DNA of 64,000 nucleotides, from positions 4,278,001 to 4,342,000 of the forward strand of contig NZ_AP024651.1 in assembly GCF_019977295.1 (NCBI RefSeq), in the 5' to 3' direction. Position 1 is the stretch's first letter. Every line of letters starts with the position of its first letter. The DNA is from Arthrobacter sp. StoSoilB20 (GTDB lineage Bacteria > Actinomycetota > Actinomycetes > Actinomycetales > Micrococcaceae). The position numbers were made by a program, and so were the translations under genes. This document shows, piece after piece, positions 17,697 through 26,814 of this stretch. The notes beneath the pieces are model-generated. The model was not told where the DNA came from. It saw nothing but the letters and a program-made list of their open reading frames with translations, and did no database searches.

Positions 17697-17826
17697 GAGG
17701 CTGTTCTTTCCGGAATGCACTGGCGCCGTCGCCAGTGCGGAGGGATAGGGAGCCTTGCGGCTGAAGGACGAACGTCCGGGCGGCGAGGCTGAAGCTGCTC
17801 TGGGTGGCAGGGGGTGATCCGGACCA

Positions 17827-17860
17827 CATTTCAAACTATACGTTTGTATAGTTTGAAGTG
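17827..17860. promoter_or_regulatory. Palindromic operator between the APC permease and tetR
   Basis: TTCAAACTATAC (17830-17841) and GTATAGTTTGAA (17846-17857) are perfect 12-bp arms around a 4-bp spacer. Two more pairs match outside after one mismatch, giving 17827-17860. The site lies between the divergent permease and TetR-family genes and contains AT-rich -10-like sequences, so it is the likely binding site of the adjacent repressor. Confidence 0.82.
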
Positions 17861-17905
17861 TCAATGGGTTCGCTCCTCCGATTTCTTCGCCGCTAGACTC
17901 GCCTT

Positions 17906-18505
17906 ATGAGCCAGGAAGCGCGCAAGTTGCCCTACGGGGACGGCAGGGATGCGCTGCTTTCTGCCGTGCTGGACGTTGTGGCAGAAAAGGGCCTGCGCGG
18001 AGCGAGCTACAGATCAGTTGCCGCCCGCGCCGGCGTCAACCACGCCTTGATCACCCATCACTTCGGGTCCATGGAAGGGCTTCTGGCCGCCACCATGGAG
18101 TGGTCGGTGCAACGATCAATCCAGGAAACCGGCCTCTCGGGGCTCGCCGAACCCGACGGGAACTTTGCCGATTCGCTCATCGCCACCGTTTCCGCCGAAC
18201 CCGAGCTTCAGTTGTTCCAGTTCGAAATGGTCCTCGAGTCAAGACGCAACCCGCAGATCCGCACGCTGGTTGAGCGGCTCTACGCAAGCTACGTCAGCAC
18301 GGTTGAAGAGGCGCTGACCCGTCGCGGACTGGATACGGGCAACGAAGCTGCGCTTGCCATCTTCGCGGCGCTCGACGGCCTCATGCTTCAATTCGTCACC
18401 ATGAGCGACCCTGCCCGAATCAGGGCCGCCGTTCATCAGGTGGCCCGGCTGATAACCGCACTCGAGCCCGCAAACGGAACCACCGGGACGCCGGGCACAA
18501 ACTAA
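17906..18505 (+). CDS. TetR-family regulator of the amine operon
   Basis: 199-residue TetR/AcrR regulator. The N-terminal helix-turn-helix (residues about 28-60) reads ASYRSVAARAGVNHALITHHF, and the rest is an all-helical ligand-binding domain. It is divergent from the APC permease with a long palindrome between them, so it probably represses the amine operon and its own gene. The effector is unknown, presumably the amine or the derived aldehyde or acid. Confidence 0.88.
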   Translation: MSQEARKLPYGDGRDALLSAVLDVVAEKGLRGASYRSVAARAGVNHALITHHFGSMEGLLAATMEWSVQRSIQETGLSGLAEPDGNFADSLIATVSAEPELQLFQFEMVLESRRNPQIRTLVERLYASYVSTVEEALTRRGLDTGNEAALAIFAALDGLMLQFVTMSDPARIRAAVHQVARLITALEPANGTTGTPGTN

Positions 18506-18506
18506 C

Positions 18507-18545
18507 GGCCGACGTCGACACTCAAGCCAGGCGCCGACGTCGAGC
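18507..18545. repeat. Repeated CCGACGTCGA element after tetR
   Basis: GCCGACGTCGA occurs twice in direct orientation, separated by about 15 bases, just after the tetR stop. Each copy contains the self-complementary CGACGTCG, so the pair can form a short hairpin. The sequence (with ACTCA following the first copy) is closely related to the arms of the panD terminator at 13552-13585, which suggests a dispersed terminator-like element of this genome. Confidence 0.5.
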
Positions 18546-18712
18546 ACGTTTGTCTACAGATACGGGCGCCCAGGACCACCGCTTAGGGTCACCTGCTGCA
18601 CAAGAACCTTCCCGTCCGCATGACGGAACCCTCGCGAGAAAACGCTTACTCAGATCCTGTTTATGGTTAAGCTGTCTTTCGTGACCCAACAGCCCTCCGC
18701 CCGCACAACGCC

Positions 18713-19639
18713 ATGATTGGCGTCCTGTCCGGGTTCTTCGTAGTGTGGGCCATCATTCTGGTGGGCATGTTCGTTGGACGGCGCAACATCCTGGGCGAGA
18801 ACGCGCGGTCGGTGCTGAGCTCGCTGACATTCTTCGTTGCCAGCCCTGCCCTCCTGTTCGAAACGTTGAGCAAGGCCAAGCTGCATGACGTCTTCGCCGC
18901 GCCGCTCCTGGTCACCGCCGTGGGCGCAGTACTCACCGGCTTGTTGTTCTTCCTGATCGTGAAGTTCTGGCTGAAACGGGCCATGCCCGAAGCCCTCATG
19001 TCCTCCATGAGCGCTTCCCTGGCCAACTCAGCCAACCTCGGCATCCCCATCGCCGTGTTTGTCCTGGGCGACGCGAGCTATGTGGCGCCCCTGCTGATCT
19101 TCCAGCTCGCATTCTTCACGCCGATGTACCTGATGGCCCTGGACGCCAGCACCAGCTCGCACCGCACCACTCCCCTGCGCTTCCTGCTGATGATCGTCAG
19201 GAACCCCATGATCGTGGGCTCTGCGCTCGGCCTGCTGGTAGCGGGGACCGGCTTTCAGGTGCCGACACTCATCCTGGAACCCATCCACTTAATTGGGGGT
19301 GCCGCGATTCCCGCCATGCTGATGGCCTTCGGCATGAGCCTCAACGGCTCCAAACCCCTGCAGAAGGAAGCCGGGCGGAGACTGGACACCCTGCTGGCCA
19401 GCGGCTTCAAACTCATAGTCCATCCACTGATCGCGTACGTTTTTGCCCGCTTTGCGTTGGGGATGGAGGGACACGCCCTCTTCGCCGTGGTGGTGACTTC
19501 GGCGCTGCCCACTGCCCAAAACGTCTTCGTCGCGGCCAACCGGTACCAAGCAGGAATCACCGTAGCCAAGGACACCGTGCTGATCACCACCATCGTGGCC
19601 GTTCCCGCCATGATCGCTGTGGCGCTGCTGCTCACCTAG
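18713..19639 (+). CDS. AEC-family transporter
   Basis: 308-residue membrane protein with about ten hydrophobic helices in two similar halves, matching the auxin efflux carrier/malate permease family. Recognisable segments are the glycine-containing GMFVGRRNILGENARSVLSSLTFFVASPALLFETL near the N-terminus and SASLANSANLGIPIAVFVLG in the middle (each longer than one motif). The family moves organic anions across the cytoplasmic membrane. The gene seems to stand alone; its substrate is unknown. The ATG at 18713 lacks a convincing ribosome-binding site. Confidence 0.85.
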   Translation: MIGVLSGFFVVWAIILVGMFVGRRNILGENARSVLSSLTFFVASPALLFETLSKAKLHDVFAAPLLVTAVGAVLTGLLFFLIVKFWLKRAMPEALMSSMSASLANSANLGIPIAVFVLGDASYVAPLLIFQLAFFTPMYLMALDASTSSHRTTPLRFLLMIVRNPMIVGSALGLLVAGTGFQVPTLILEPIHLIGGAAIPAMLMAFGMSLNGSKPLQKEAGRRLDTLLASGFKLIVHPLIAYVFARFALGMEGHALFAVVVTSALPTAQNVFVAANRYQAGITVAKDTVLITTIVAVPAMIAVALLLT

Positions 19640-19739
19640 CCGTCAAATACGAGGGCGTCGGCGATGCGCCGGATGCCGGCAAAACCTGGGTAACGTTCAC
19701 GGCAACGTGGAAGTACAACGACTGGTACGGACACTTGGG

Positions 19740-22376
19740 CTACTCCACGTCCGCGCTGGCCAAATAGTGGTCCAGGAGTTGCGCACAGCGGATGAAGCCC
19801 AAGTGCGAGTACGCCTGGGGATGGTTGCCCAGATGGGTTTCCGTGCCGGGATCGTACTCTTCGGGCAGGAGCCCCGTGGGACCAAACAACGCCACCAACT
19901 GGTTGAACAGCTCCAACGCATCATCCAGCCGGCCCACTGCAAGGTAGGCCTCAATCAGCCACGTGGTGCAGATGTGGAAGCCGCCCTCCAAGCCCGGCAG
20001 GCCGTCGTCGTACCTGTACCGGAAAACGGTGGGCCCCACCCGCAGTTCGCGCTCCACGGCAGTCACGGTATCCAGGAAGCGCTGGTCCTGGGCGTCCAGG
20101 AGTCCGGACAATCCGATATGCAGGACAGCGGCGTCAAGGTCCGGGCTGTCATAGGCCACCGTGTAGGACGCGGCGGAGGAATCCCAGCCTTCCTGAAGCA
20201 CTTCCTCCCGGATGGTGTGGGCAGTGGAAGCCCAGTCCGCATGCGCCACCCTGCCATGCAAAGCAGCGGCCCGGAGCGCCCGGTCCAGCGTCACCCAACA
20301 CATGACCTTGGTGTACACATGGTGCCGGGGCGGCCGTCGGGCTTCCCAGATTCCATGGTCCGGCTCGTGCCACCGGGCCAGGACGGCGTGCGCCATCTGC
20401 TCCATGAGGAACCAGTGCTCGTCAGGAAGGAATGCACGCCGCTCGGCGAGATCATGGATCAGGTCCGCGATGGGTCCAAACACGTCCAGCTGGACCTGGT
20501 GGTCCGCCGCGTTGCCAATCCGCACCGGCCTGGAGCCCGCGTAGCCGGGCAGGCTTTCCACGATCGCCTCCGTGGAGAGCGGCGCCCCGGTCACTGAATA
20601 CAGGGGATGCAGCCACTCCGGGCCCGGCGCGTTTTCCAGGATCCGGCCCAGCCATCCCAAGAACCCGTCGGCTTCGGCCGTGGACCCCAGTGACACCAGC
20701 GAGTTCACCGTCATGGACCCGTCCCTCAGCCAGCAATACCGGTAGTCCCAGTTGCGTGTGCCGCCAATTCCTTCCGGGAGGGACGTGGTGGGTGCGGCCA
20801 GCACGGCTCCGGTGGGCTCGTGTACCAGCGACTTCAGCACCAGGGCGGAACGACGCACCAGCGAAGTCTTGATGGTGGGCAGCTGAAGTGCTTTGACCCA
20901 GTCACGCGCTGCCTGCCCGACGGCGGTACGCCGCTGGGGTTCACCAGCCGGGTCTGCGGGAGGCGGCTCAGTATCCCCGCACCGCATGTTCAGGACCACA
21001 GGCCCTGCACTGAGGGAGACCTCGGCCGTTGCCGTGGCATATTTTGAGTCGCTGGTGATGGTGAAGGCCACGCCCGGTGCAGTGAGGATGATCGGATCCG
21101 AGGTTCCGATGATATGCACCTCATCGCCGCGGATCTCCATGTTGAAAGGCGCATTGGCGTAGTCGGGGCGTGGTGCGAAGACCACGCGGGCCTGACCTGT
21201 TCCGGACAGGACCCGGACCAGGCTGGTGATTCCCTCCGGGGCCGGTTCCAGATAGTCGGTGACCGTGACGTCCGCCCACCGGGTCTCTACGATCATGGTG
21301 TTATCCACATAGCGTTGTGCCAGCACCGGGGACGGCTTCACGGGTTCTATGCTGAAGTGGCCTGCGGGGTCACCGCCCAGGATGTGCGCAAACAGCGAGC
21401 CGGAATCAGGCAACGGGTGGCTCATCCAGCAGACCTTTGCGTCCGGGGTGAGCAACGCCGTGGAGCTTCCATTGCCGATCATCGAATGCCGTTCCAGGCC
21501 TACCGCGTCCTCGCCGAACAACCACGCCCGGCGCAGTTCGAACAGCAAAGCCAGGACCCGCGCAAAGGATTCCGGATCCGGGATGGTGTGCTCCGCCGTC
21601 GTATCCCCTGCTCCAACGTGCAGGCCAAGATCGGGGCCTCGCAGGGTGGCGAGCGCTTTCTCGTCGCTCTCGGCATCGCCCGCGTACAGGGCGGCACTGA
21701 CCCCGAGCCTCGAACGCAACTGTTCCAAGGCTTGTCCCTTGGCCGGCTCCTCGACCGTCAGGTCCAATACCGTGCCGTCGATGATGAAGTAGAGGCCAAA
21801 CTCGATGGCGATCTTCTGCGCGGCGAAAATTACCCGGTCCACCACTTCAGCTGTTGCCGGCCGGGTATGCACGGCGACGCCAACCGGTTTGCGGACAACA
21901 CTGATGCCCTTCTCGAAACCCACGGCTTCGGTCAGGGCTGTGGCCACCTGTTGAAGCAGTTGCTCGGTGGCAAGGGAGAGCGTGTAGGCGTACCCCATAT
22001 CGAACTCCATCCCGTGGGAGCCCACCAGGTGGACTTCCGCGGGCAACCTGGACACCGCCGCCAGGTCCCTGAGGGACCTGCCGGAGATGATGGCCGTGTG
22101 GGTGTTCGGCAGGGCGGCCAGCGCACGGAGTGCCACGGCCGCGCTGTCCAGGGGCAAGGTCTCCGTGGAAACCCCCTCCGCCGAACAGAGGGTGCCGCCA
22201 TAGTTACAGGCCACCAGCAAACCAGGAACCCGGGCAAGGACCCTCAGCTCTGCGAACAACTGCGGGGTGATGCCGTTCTCCGCATCGGATTGGAGCACCG
22301 TTCGGAGCAGGCCAAGCGGGAGCGATTTCATCAGCAGCGCGGAATCGGCAACTGATTGGTTCAAGTGCGTAGGCAT
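19740..22376 (-). CDS. Trehalose-phosphatase-like / GH15 glycoside hydrolase fusion
   Basis: 878-residue fusion. Residues about 30-265 resemble a HAD-type trehalose-6-phosphate phosphatase, with ISGRSLRDL and GDAESDE as later motifs. The nucleophile motif, normally DYDGTL, reads NYGGTL at 58-63, so both aspartates are lost. From about residue 275 the protein is GH15 (glucoamylase/trehalase-like), with NWDYRYCWLRDGS near 540 and LLPEEYDPGTE near 835 supplying the probable catalytic acids. The phosphatase half is probably inactive, perhaps regulatory, while the GH15 half looks intact and may act on trehalose or an alpha-glucoside. No partner trehalose gene is adjacent. Confidence 0.88.
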   Translation of the reverse strand: MPTHLNQSVADSALLMKSLPLGLLRTVLQSDAENGITPQLFAELRVLARVPGLLVACNYGGTLCSAEGVSTETLPLDSAAVALRALAALPNTHTAIISGRSLRDLAAVSRLPAEVHLVGSHGMEFDMGYAYTLSLATEQLLQQVATALTEAVGFEKGISVVRKPVGVAVHTRPATAEVVDRVIFAAQKIAIEFGLYFIIDGTVLDLTVEEPAKGQALEQLRSRLGVSAALYAGDAESDEKALATLRGPDLGLHVGAGDTTAEHTIPDPESFARVLALLFELRRAWLFGEDAVGLERHSMIGNGSSTALLTPDAKVCWMSHPLPDSGSLFAHILGGDPAGHFSIEPVKPSPVLAQRYVDNTMIVETRWADVTVTDYLEPAPEGITSLVRVLSGTGQARVVFAPRPDYANAPFNMEIRGDEVHIIGTSDPIILTAPGVAFTITSDSKYATATAEVSLSAGPVVLNMRCGDTEPPPADPAGEPQRRTAVGQAARDWVKALQLPTIKTSLVRRSALVLKSLVHEPTGAVLAAPTTSLPEGIGGTRNWDYRYCWLRDGSMTVNSLVSLGSTAEADGFLGWLGRILENAPGPEWLHPLYSVTGAPLSTEAIVESLPGYAGSRPVRIGNAADHQVQLDVFGPIADLIHDLAERRAFLPDEHWFLMEQMAHAVLARWHEPDHGIWEARRPPRHHVYTKVMCWVTLDRALRAAALHGRVAHADWASTAHTIREEVLQEGWDSSAASYTVAYDSPDLDAAVLHIGLSGLLDAQDQRFLDTVTAVERELRVGPTVFRYRYDDGLPGLEGGFHICTTWLIEAYLAVGRLDDALELFNQLVALFGPTGLLPEEYDPGTETHLGNHPQAYSHLGFIRCAQLLDHYLASADVE

Positions 22377-22447
22377 GGCAGACCCTTCCGAAGCGGATAA
22401 CTACAGTCTCCGCCCGGACGGTTTCGCTTGACTACCTAGTAGGTTGC

Positions 22448-22481
22448 AAACGCGTAAACCTTTCCTTGGATTTATGCGTTT
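22448..22481. repeat. Inverted repeat between the LLM gene and the GH15 fusion
   Basis: AAACGCGTAAA (22448-22458) and TTTATGCGTTT (22471-22481) are inverted with one mismatch and a 12-bp spacer. The element lies downstream of the LLM oxidoreductase and upstream of the phosphatase/GH15 gene, both on the minus strand. It could be a weak terminator for the first or an operator for the second; the sequence does not decide. Confidence 0.35.
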
Positions 22482-22496
22482 GGTCTCACGGTGCGC

Positions 22497-23486
22497 CTAC
22501 GCGCTCACCAGCCCGGCAACCTCTGCCACGAGTTCCACCGACCGCAGGCGCTCTTCGGTCCCGATGCTCTGATGCGCCACGATCAGTTCGTCGGCGTCCG
22601 CGAACGTCGCAAACTCGTCAAGGTAGTCGCGCACCACGTCCTTGGTTCCAACAGCGGAGAACTTCATCATCTGGGCGATGTGCTGGCCCTGCGGGGAGTC
22701 AAGCACCATGTCCGCTTCATCGTCCGTGAATTCGCGGCCGCCGCCGAAGAACAGCGACACACGGGCGCGCTTCACCGCGAGATGGATGGCCTGCGCCTCT
22801 GCATTGGAGTCCGCGGCAGTGACATTAACGCCTGCAATGACATGCGGCTCGGACAACTGTTCCGACGGCTTGAACTCGCGTCGGTAGATGGCAACAGCGT
22901 CCTGCAGGGCCGCCGGGGCAAAGTGTGAAGCAAACGCGTAGGGAAGCCCGAACTGCGCGGCCAGCTGGGCGCCGAACAGCGAGGAGCCCAGGATGTACAG
23001 CGGCACGTTGGTGCCCTTGCCCGGCGTCGCCTCAACACCCTGGATGCGGGTGGGGCCAGTAAGGTAGCCCTGAAGTTCCAGGACATCCTGCGGGAACCTG
23101 TCCGAGGACGTGTGGTCCCGGCGCAGTGCGCGCATGGTGTTCTGGTCGCTGCCCGGCGCGCGACCCAGGCCGAGGTCGATCCTCCCCGGGTGCAGGGTCT
23201 CCAATGTGCCGAACTGCTCGGCGATGGTCAGCGGTGAATGGTTGGGCAGCATGACGCCACCGGCCCCGAGCCGGATGGTATTGGTGTGCGCGGCAACATG
23301 GGCGATCAGCACGCTGGTGGCCGAGGAGGCAATCGCGGACATGTTGTGGTGCTCGGCATACCAAACGCGGCGATATCCCAGCTCTTCGGCCTTCTGTGCC
23401 ATGGCCACGCTGCCCGCGAGGCTTTCCGCCACCGTCTGGCCCTTGCCGATGGTTGCCAGGTCGAGGATGGAAAGAGGAACAGTCAC
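22497..23486 (-). CDS. LLM-class flavin-dependent oxidoreductase
   Basis: 329-residue bacterial luciferase-like TIM-barrel protein of the single-domain group. Visible family segments are [52 protein letters not shown] and [15 protein letters not shown] (positions about 38-160 in order). The GTG at 23486 was chosen because the protein then begins [13 protein letters not shown] as in homologues. The substrate is unknown; such enzymes use reduced FMN or F420. It is transcribed away from the binding-protein gene at 23778, with about 290 bp between. Confidence 0.85.
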   Translation of the reverse strand: MTVPLSILDLATIGKGQTVAESLAGSVAMAQKAEELGYRRVWYAEHHNMSAIASSATSVLIAHVAAHTNTIRLGAGGVMLPNHSPLTIAEQFGTLETLHPGRIDLGLGRAPGSDQNTMRALRRDHTSSDRFPQDVLELQGYLTGPTRIQGVEATPGKGTNVPLYILGSSLFGAQLAAQFGLPYAFASHFAPAALQDAVAIYRREFKPSEQLSEPHVIAGVNVTAADSNAEAQAIHLAVKRARVSLFFGGGREFTDDEADMVLDSPQGQHIAQMMKFSAVGTKDVVRDYLDEFATFADADELIVAHQSIGTEERLRSVELVAEVAGLVSA

Positions 23487-23777
23487 AGGAAGGCCTTTCG
23501 GTACGTTTCGGTGCCCGCACGGTTGATTGCCGGGCACTTAAGCGACAACGACGGCGGCACCCGGGTTATTTCTGTGAGTTGCGTCGCGCAGTGGTTTCCG
23601 CGCCTTTTCCGAACGCATTTGTGACCCCGTTCGACGCCCGATTAACCGCCATGAACCCCTGTATCCCAGCGTTTCAGAGTGCTTTGACCTGGCTCGCAGG
23701 GCTGCCGGATAGTTGCAGCCACAAGTACGCATCAGACCGCCCTGTCGCGACGACCAGGACGAACCCAAGGAGAACCA

Positions 23778-24785
23778 ATGGCACGTTTTGCAGCCAAAAC
23801 CGGCGTCACCGCGGCGCTGGCCGCCACCGCTTTACTCGGACTCGCGGCCTGCTCTGACCCGGGAGCGACGGCGGCTACGGGCGCGTCCGCTTCGCAAGGA
23901 TCGGCAAGCACGGGCGCTTCATCCAGCTCGTCAAGCGCCAAAGAGTTCAACCTGACGCCGCAGCAGGACCGCATCAAGGTCTCAGTGGACCCGGCTGCGG
24001 CCGCTCTGGTTCCTGACGCCATCAAGGCCGATGGCAAGCTGACCGTGGTGACCACCGGCGGCACTCCCCCGCTCAGCACGTTCGCCACGGACAACAAGAC
24101 CCTCATTGGAAACGAAGTGGATATTGCCTACGCCGTGGGCGAGACCCTGGGCCTTGAGGTTGAGGTCCTGCCGGTAGCGTGGGCCGACTGGCCTCTTGGT
24201 GTGGAGTCCGGCAAGTACGAGGCTGTTCTCTCCAACGTCACCGTCACCGAGGCACGCAAGGAGAAGTTCGACTTCGCCACATACCGCAACGACCTCCTGG
24301 GCTTCTATGCCAAGGCCGACTCGGACATCGGCGAGGTCAAGGAAGCCAAGGACGTGGCCGGCAAGCGCATCATTGTGGGCTCGGGCACCAACCAGGAAGC
24401 CATCCTGGTGCGCTGGGACGAGGAGAACAAGAAGAACGGCTTGAAGCCGGTTGATTTCCAGTATTACGACGACGACTCCGCCTCCCAGCTCGCCCTCCAG
24501 TCAGGACGCGCGGACCTCACCTTCGGCCCCAATGCTTCGGCAGCCTACAAGGCAGCCAAGGACGGCAAGACCAAGGAAGTGGGAACGGTGGAAGGTGGTT
24601 GGCCGCTGAAGGCCGAGATCGCGTTCACTACCCAGAAGGGCAACGGCTTGGCTGTGGCGGCCCAAGCCGCGCTCAACACCCTCATCAAGGATGGCAGCTA
24701 CGCCAAGATCCTGGACCGCTGGGGCCTTTCATCCGAGGCCATTCCCGCATCCGAACTGAACCCGGCAGGCCTGCCCAAAAAGTAG
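23778..24785 (+). CDS. Lipoprotein substrate-binding protein of an amino-acid-type ABC importer
   Basis: 335-residue SBP_bac_3-type protein with a lipobox LAAC (lipidated Cys25) followed by a Ser/Ala-rich linker. GNEVDIAYAVGETLGLEVEV and GGWPLKAEIAFTTQKGNGLA are family landmarks. AAGGAG precedes the ATG at 23778. It resembles the binding protein at 36264-37277 in several places (for example GSGTNQE, YYDDD/YYSSD and GNGLA), so the two are paralogues. No permease or ATPase is adjacent here; it may be an orphan that serves the importer at 37-39 kb. A strong terminator follows. Confidence 0.9.
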   Translation: MARFAAKTGVTAALAATALLGLAACSDPGATAATGASASQGSASTGASSSSSSAKEFNLTPQQDRIKVSVDPAAAALVPDAIKADGKLTVVTTGGTPPLSTFATDNKTLIGNEVDIAYAVGETLGLEVEVLPVAWADWPLGVESGKYEAVLSNVTVTEARKEKFDFATYRNDLLGFYAKADSDIGEVKEAKDVAGKRIIVGSGTNQEAILVRWDEENKKNGLKPVDFQYYDDDSASQLALQSGRADLTFGPNASAAYKAAKDGKTKEVGTVEGGWPLKAEIAFTTQKGNGLAVAAQAALNTLIKDGSYAKILDRWGLSSEAIPASELNPAGLPKK

Positions 24786-24818
24786 GAACTGCTATGGCAG
24801 GGCAGACCTGCCGACGCC

Positions 24819-24851
24819 GAATCCCCGCCGGACATCCCCCGGCGGGGATTC
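24819..24851 (+). terminator. Intrinsic-type hairpin after the orphan binding protein
   Basis: GAATCCCCGCCGG (24819-24831) pairs perfectly with CCGGCGGGGATTC (24839-24851) around a 7-base loop. Only a short T-containing sequence follows, but the 13-bp GC-rich stem and its place between convergent genes support a terminator. Confidence 0.75.
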
Positions 24852-24949
24852 TTGCGCCCCTGGCCCAAGCAGGTGGCAGCACATGCCGCAATGACCATAT
24901 GATTCCGCGCCGCTCAATGGAGCGTTTGCTGCTGCCTGCTTGGGTGCGG

Positions 24950-25879
24950 TTAGAAGTGGGCGGGGTCCGTGTTGGCCCCGCACAGGATGACGGCAACGGT
25001 TTCGCCGTCGTCCGGCTTGTACGCTCCTGAAAGCAACGCAGCATAGGCCGCCGCCGCACCGTGCTCCACCACGATCCGGTGCTTTTCCCAAAGCGCGCGA
25101 CGAGCCTCGATGATGTCCTCGTCCGTGACCAGGACGCTGTGGACACCGGTGCGGCGGGCAACCCCGAAACCGATCTCCCCGATCCGGCGGGCACCGAGGG
25201 AATCAGCCGCGATCCCGGAAACAGCTACGTCCACAGGCTCGCCCTTGGCCAGTGCCGTGTGCAGTGTGGGAACAGTTTCAGGTTCGACGCCCACAACCCG
25301 TGCCCGGCCCTCGGCCGCAGCTGCGATGCCGCCCATCAGGCCACCGCCGCCAACAGCAACGACGATGGTGTCGACGTCGGGCAGTTCATCAAGCAGCTCA
25401 AGCCCGACCCCGCCCGCACCGGCCACGATCTCCGGCTGATCGTAGGCGTGGCAATAGACCGCACCCTTCTCCTCAGCGAACCGGATGGCAGCGGCATAGG
25501 CTTCGGCGTACTCGGCACCGCCCTGGACCACCGTGGCGCCTATGGCATAGAGCTTGTGGACTTTGTTGGCCGGCGCTGATTCCGGGACGAACACCGTTGC
25601 CGGAACGCCGAGTTTCGCCGCCGCATAGGCGTTGGCGAGGCCCGCGTTCCCGCCGGATGCCACCACAATGCCAACCCCGGGGTCCAGCTCGCCGCTTTCC
25701 TGGGCCGTGAGCAGGCGATTGAACGCGCCACGGGCTTTGAAGGAGCCTGTGTGCTGCATGTACTCGCATTTGAACCACAGGTGGTACGGCTCCTGATCGC
25801 CGCTTTCAGCCAAGGGCGTGTGTCGGACCCAGCCCGCTGTGCGTGAGTACGCTGCTTCTACTTCTTCGCGTGTGACCAT
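24950..25879 (-). CDS. Threonine/serine dehydratase-like PLP enzyme
   Basis: 309-residue fold-type II PLP enzyme. The PLP-binding lysine is Lys48 in GSFKARGAF; ASGGNAGLANAYAA and the glycine-rich phosphate loop VGGGGLMGG follow, and CGANTD lies near the C-terminus. It lacks the ACT-like regulatory domain of biosynthetic IlvA, so a catabolic threonine/serine dehydratase or related ammonia-lyase is most likely. It converges on the binding-protein gene and diverges from the GNAT gene. Exact substrate uncertain. Confidence 0.87.
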   Translation of the reverse strand: MVTREEVEAAYSRTAGWVRHTPLAESGDQEPYHLWFKCEYMQHTGSFKARGAFNRLLTAQESGELDPGVGIVVASGGNAGLANAYAAAKLGVPATVFVPESAPANKVHKLYAIGATVVQGGAEYAEAYAAAIRFAEEKGAVYCHAYDQPEIVAGAGGVGLELLDELPDVDTIVVAVGGGGLMGGIAAAAEGRARVVGVEPETVPTLHTALAKGEPVDVAVSGIAADSLGARRIGEIGFGVARRTGVHSVLVTDEDIIEARRALWEKHRIVVEHGAAAAYAALLSGAYKPDDGETVAVILCGANTDPAHF

Positions 25880-25958
25880 CGTGGCTGCACCTTTCCGTCC
25901 GTTTCATCCTATGGTTTGCAAAGGCCTCCTGACCGACTCCACAGCATAGGCTTGAGAC

Positions 25959-26411
25959 ATGCCTGCAGACTTTGCCCTCCGCCCCGCCGTCGCCTCGGAC
26001 GCTGCCTGGATAGCAGAACTCCGGGCAGTGGTGATGCGCCCGGACCTGGAACGGTTGGAGCGTTTCGATCCTGTGCGGGTCCGCGAGCGCTTCCTGAACG
26101 GGTTCCAGCCGGAGCACACGTCCATCATCCACAGCGACGGCGTGGACGCTGGCGTCATTGCGGTTCGTCCCGAGCCGGACTCGCAATGGATCGAACACTT
26201 CTACCTGGCCCCGGCGCACCAAGGAAAGGGGCTCGGCGGCCAGGTGCTGCGGCACGTCATGGCGGCCTCCGTGGACGAGCGCCCGTTCCGGTTGAACGTG
26301 CTCCAGGGCAGCCCCGCACGCCACCTGTATGAGCGGCATGGCTTCGTGCTCGAAAACGAGGACCCGGTGGATGTTTTCATGGTCGCCCCAAACCCTTCTC
26401 GGTGGCCCTAG
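25959..26411 (+). CDS. GNAT-family N-acetyltransferase
   Basis: 150-residue single-domain GNAT protein. The acetyl-CoA pyrophosphate-binding region reads HQGKGLGGQVLRHVM, preceded by the strand WIEHFYLAP and followed by LNVLQGSPARHLYERHGFV, the usual motif B/C region. Substrate unknown. It is divergent from the dehydratase with about 80 bp between them. Confidence 0.85.
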   Translation: MPADFALRPAVASDAAWIAELRAVVMRPDLERLERFDPVRVRERFLNGFQPEHTSIIHSDGVDAGVIAVRPEPDSQWIEHFYLAPAHQGKGLGGQVLRHVMAASVDERPFRLNVLQGSPARHLYERHGFVLENEDPVDVFMVAPNPSRWP

Positions 26412-26451
26412 CCTTTCTCGTAGGAGGGGGTTTGTTGGAGCGTCGACTGCG

Positions 26452-26814
26452 GTGATCGAGTGTTGCTTTGACGTGGGCTCCAGAAAGGGCGGGTCAACCG
26501 GCGAAAGTCTCGAAACCACACCTGGACCGCTGGCCGAAACCGCCGCGGAGTTGTCCCGCACTGCGCAATTGCGTGCACCTCGCCAGCACAGCAAAGCGGT
26601 TGCCCTGCCGTCCATTGCCGGCACCGCGATGTTGTTCCTGGCGGCATCGAGTAAGAACAAGACAGCGGCGCAGGCTGCGCTAATGGTGCAGCTGGCGAAC
26701 ATGGCTGCAGCGATTTACGACATGCATCTGCAATCCGATTTCCAGCACCGCAGAAGGGCGTCACGTTTCCACGTGATGCCCTTCTTCTTCTGGTCTGACG
26801 AACAGGGGATCTAG
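26452..26814 (+). CDS. Doubtful small ORF of unknown function
   Basis: An open frame of about 120 codons from GTG 26452, with GGAG about 11 bases upstream. It is alanine-rich and has fairly high third-position GC in its middle part (around ETAAELSRTAQLRAP and TAAQAALMVQLANMAAA), which looks coding. Its last codons run through a strong hairpin terminator, and I recognise no homologue. It may be a gene remnant. Confidence 0.25.
   Translation: MIECCFDVGSRKGGSTGESLETTPGPLAETAAELSRTAQLRAPRQHSKAVALPSIAGTAMLFLAASSKNKTAAQAALMVQLANMAAAIYDMHLQSDFQHRRRASRFHVMPFFFWSDEQGI
26752..26785. terminator. Bidirectional hairpin terminator
   Basis: AGAAGGGCGTCACGT (26752-26766) and ACGTGATGCCCTTCT (26771-26785) pair with a single G-T wobble around the loop TTCC. 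The right side is followed by CTTCTTC on the plus strand. It sits just before the stop of the convergent membrane-protein gene, so it may terminate both directions. Confidence 0.75.

Noticed and set aside
17697..17864. N-terminal extension of the APC permease
   Set aside because: It would run into the TetR palindrome and adds a polar segment absent from the family; ATG 17696 has a ribosome-binding site.
23540..23777. Riboswitch before the orphan binding protein
   Set aside because: Some short complementary segments exist, but I could not build a structure matching a known class, so no claim is made.
26408..26764. Minus-strand frame in the gap after the GNAT gene
   Set aside because: No family, cysteine- and proline-rich composition typical of a shadow frame, and it crosses the terminator hairpin.
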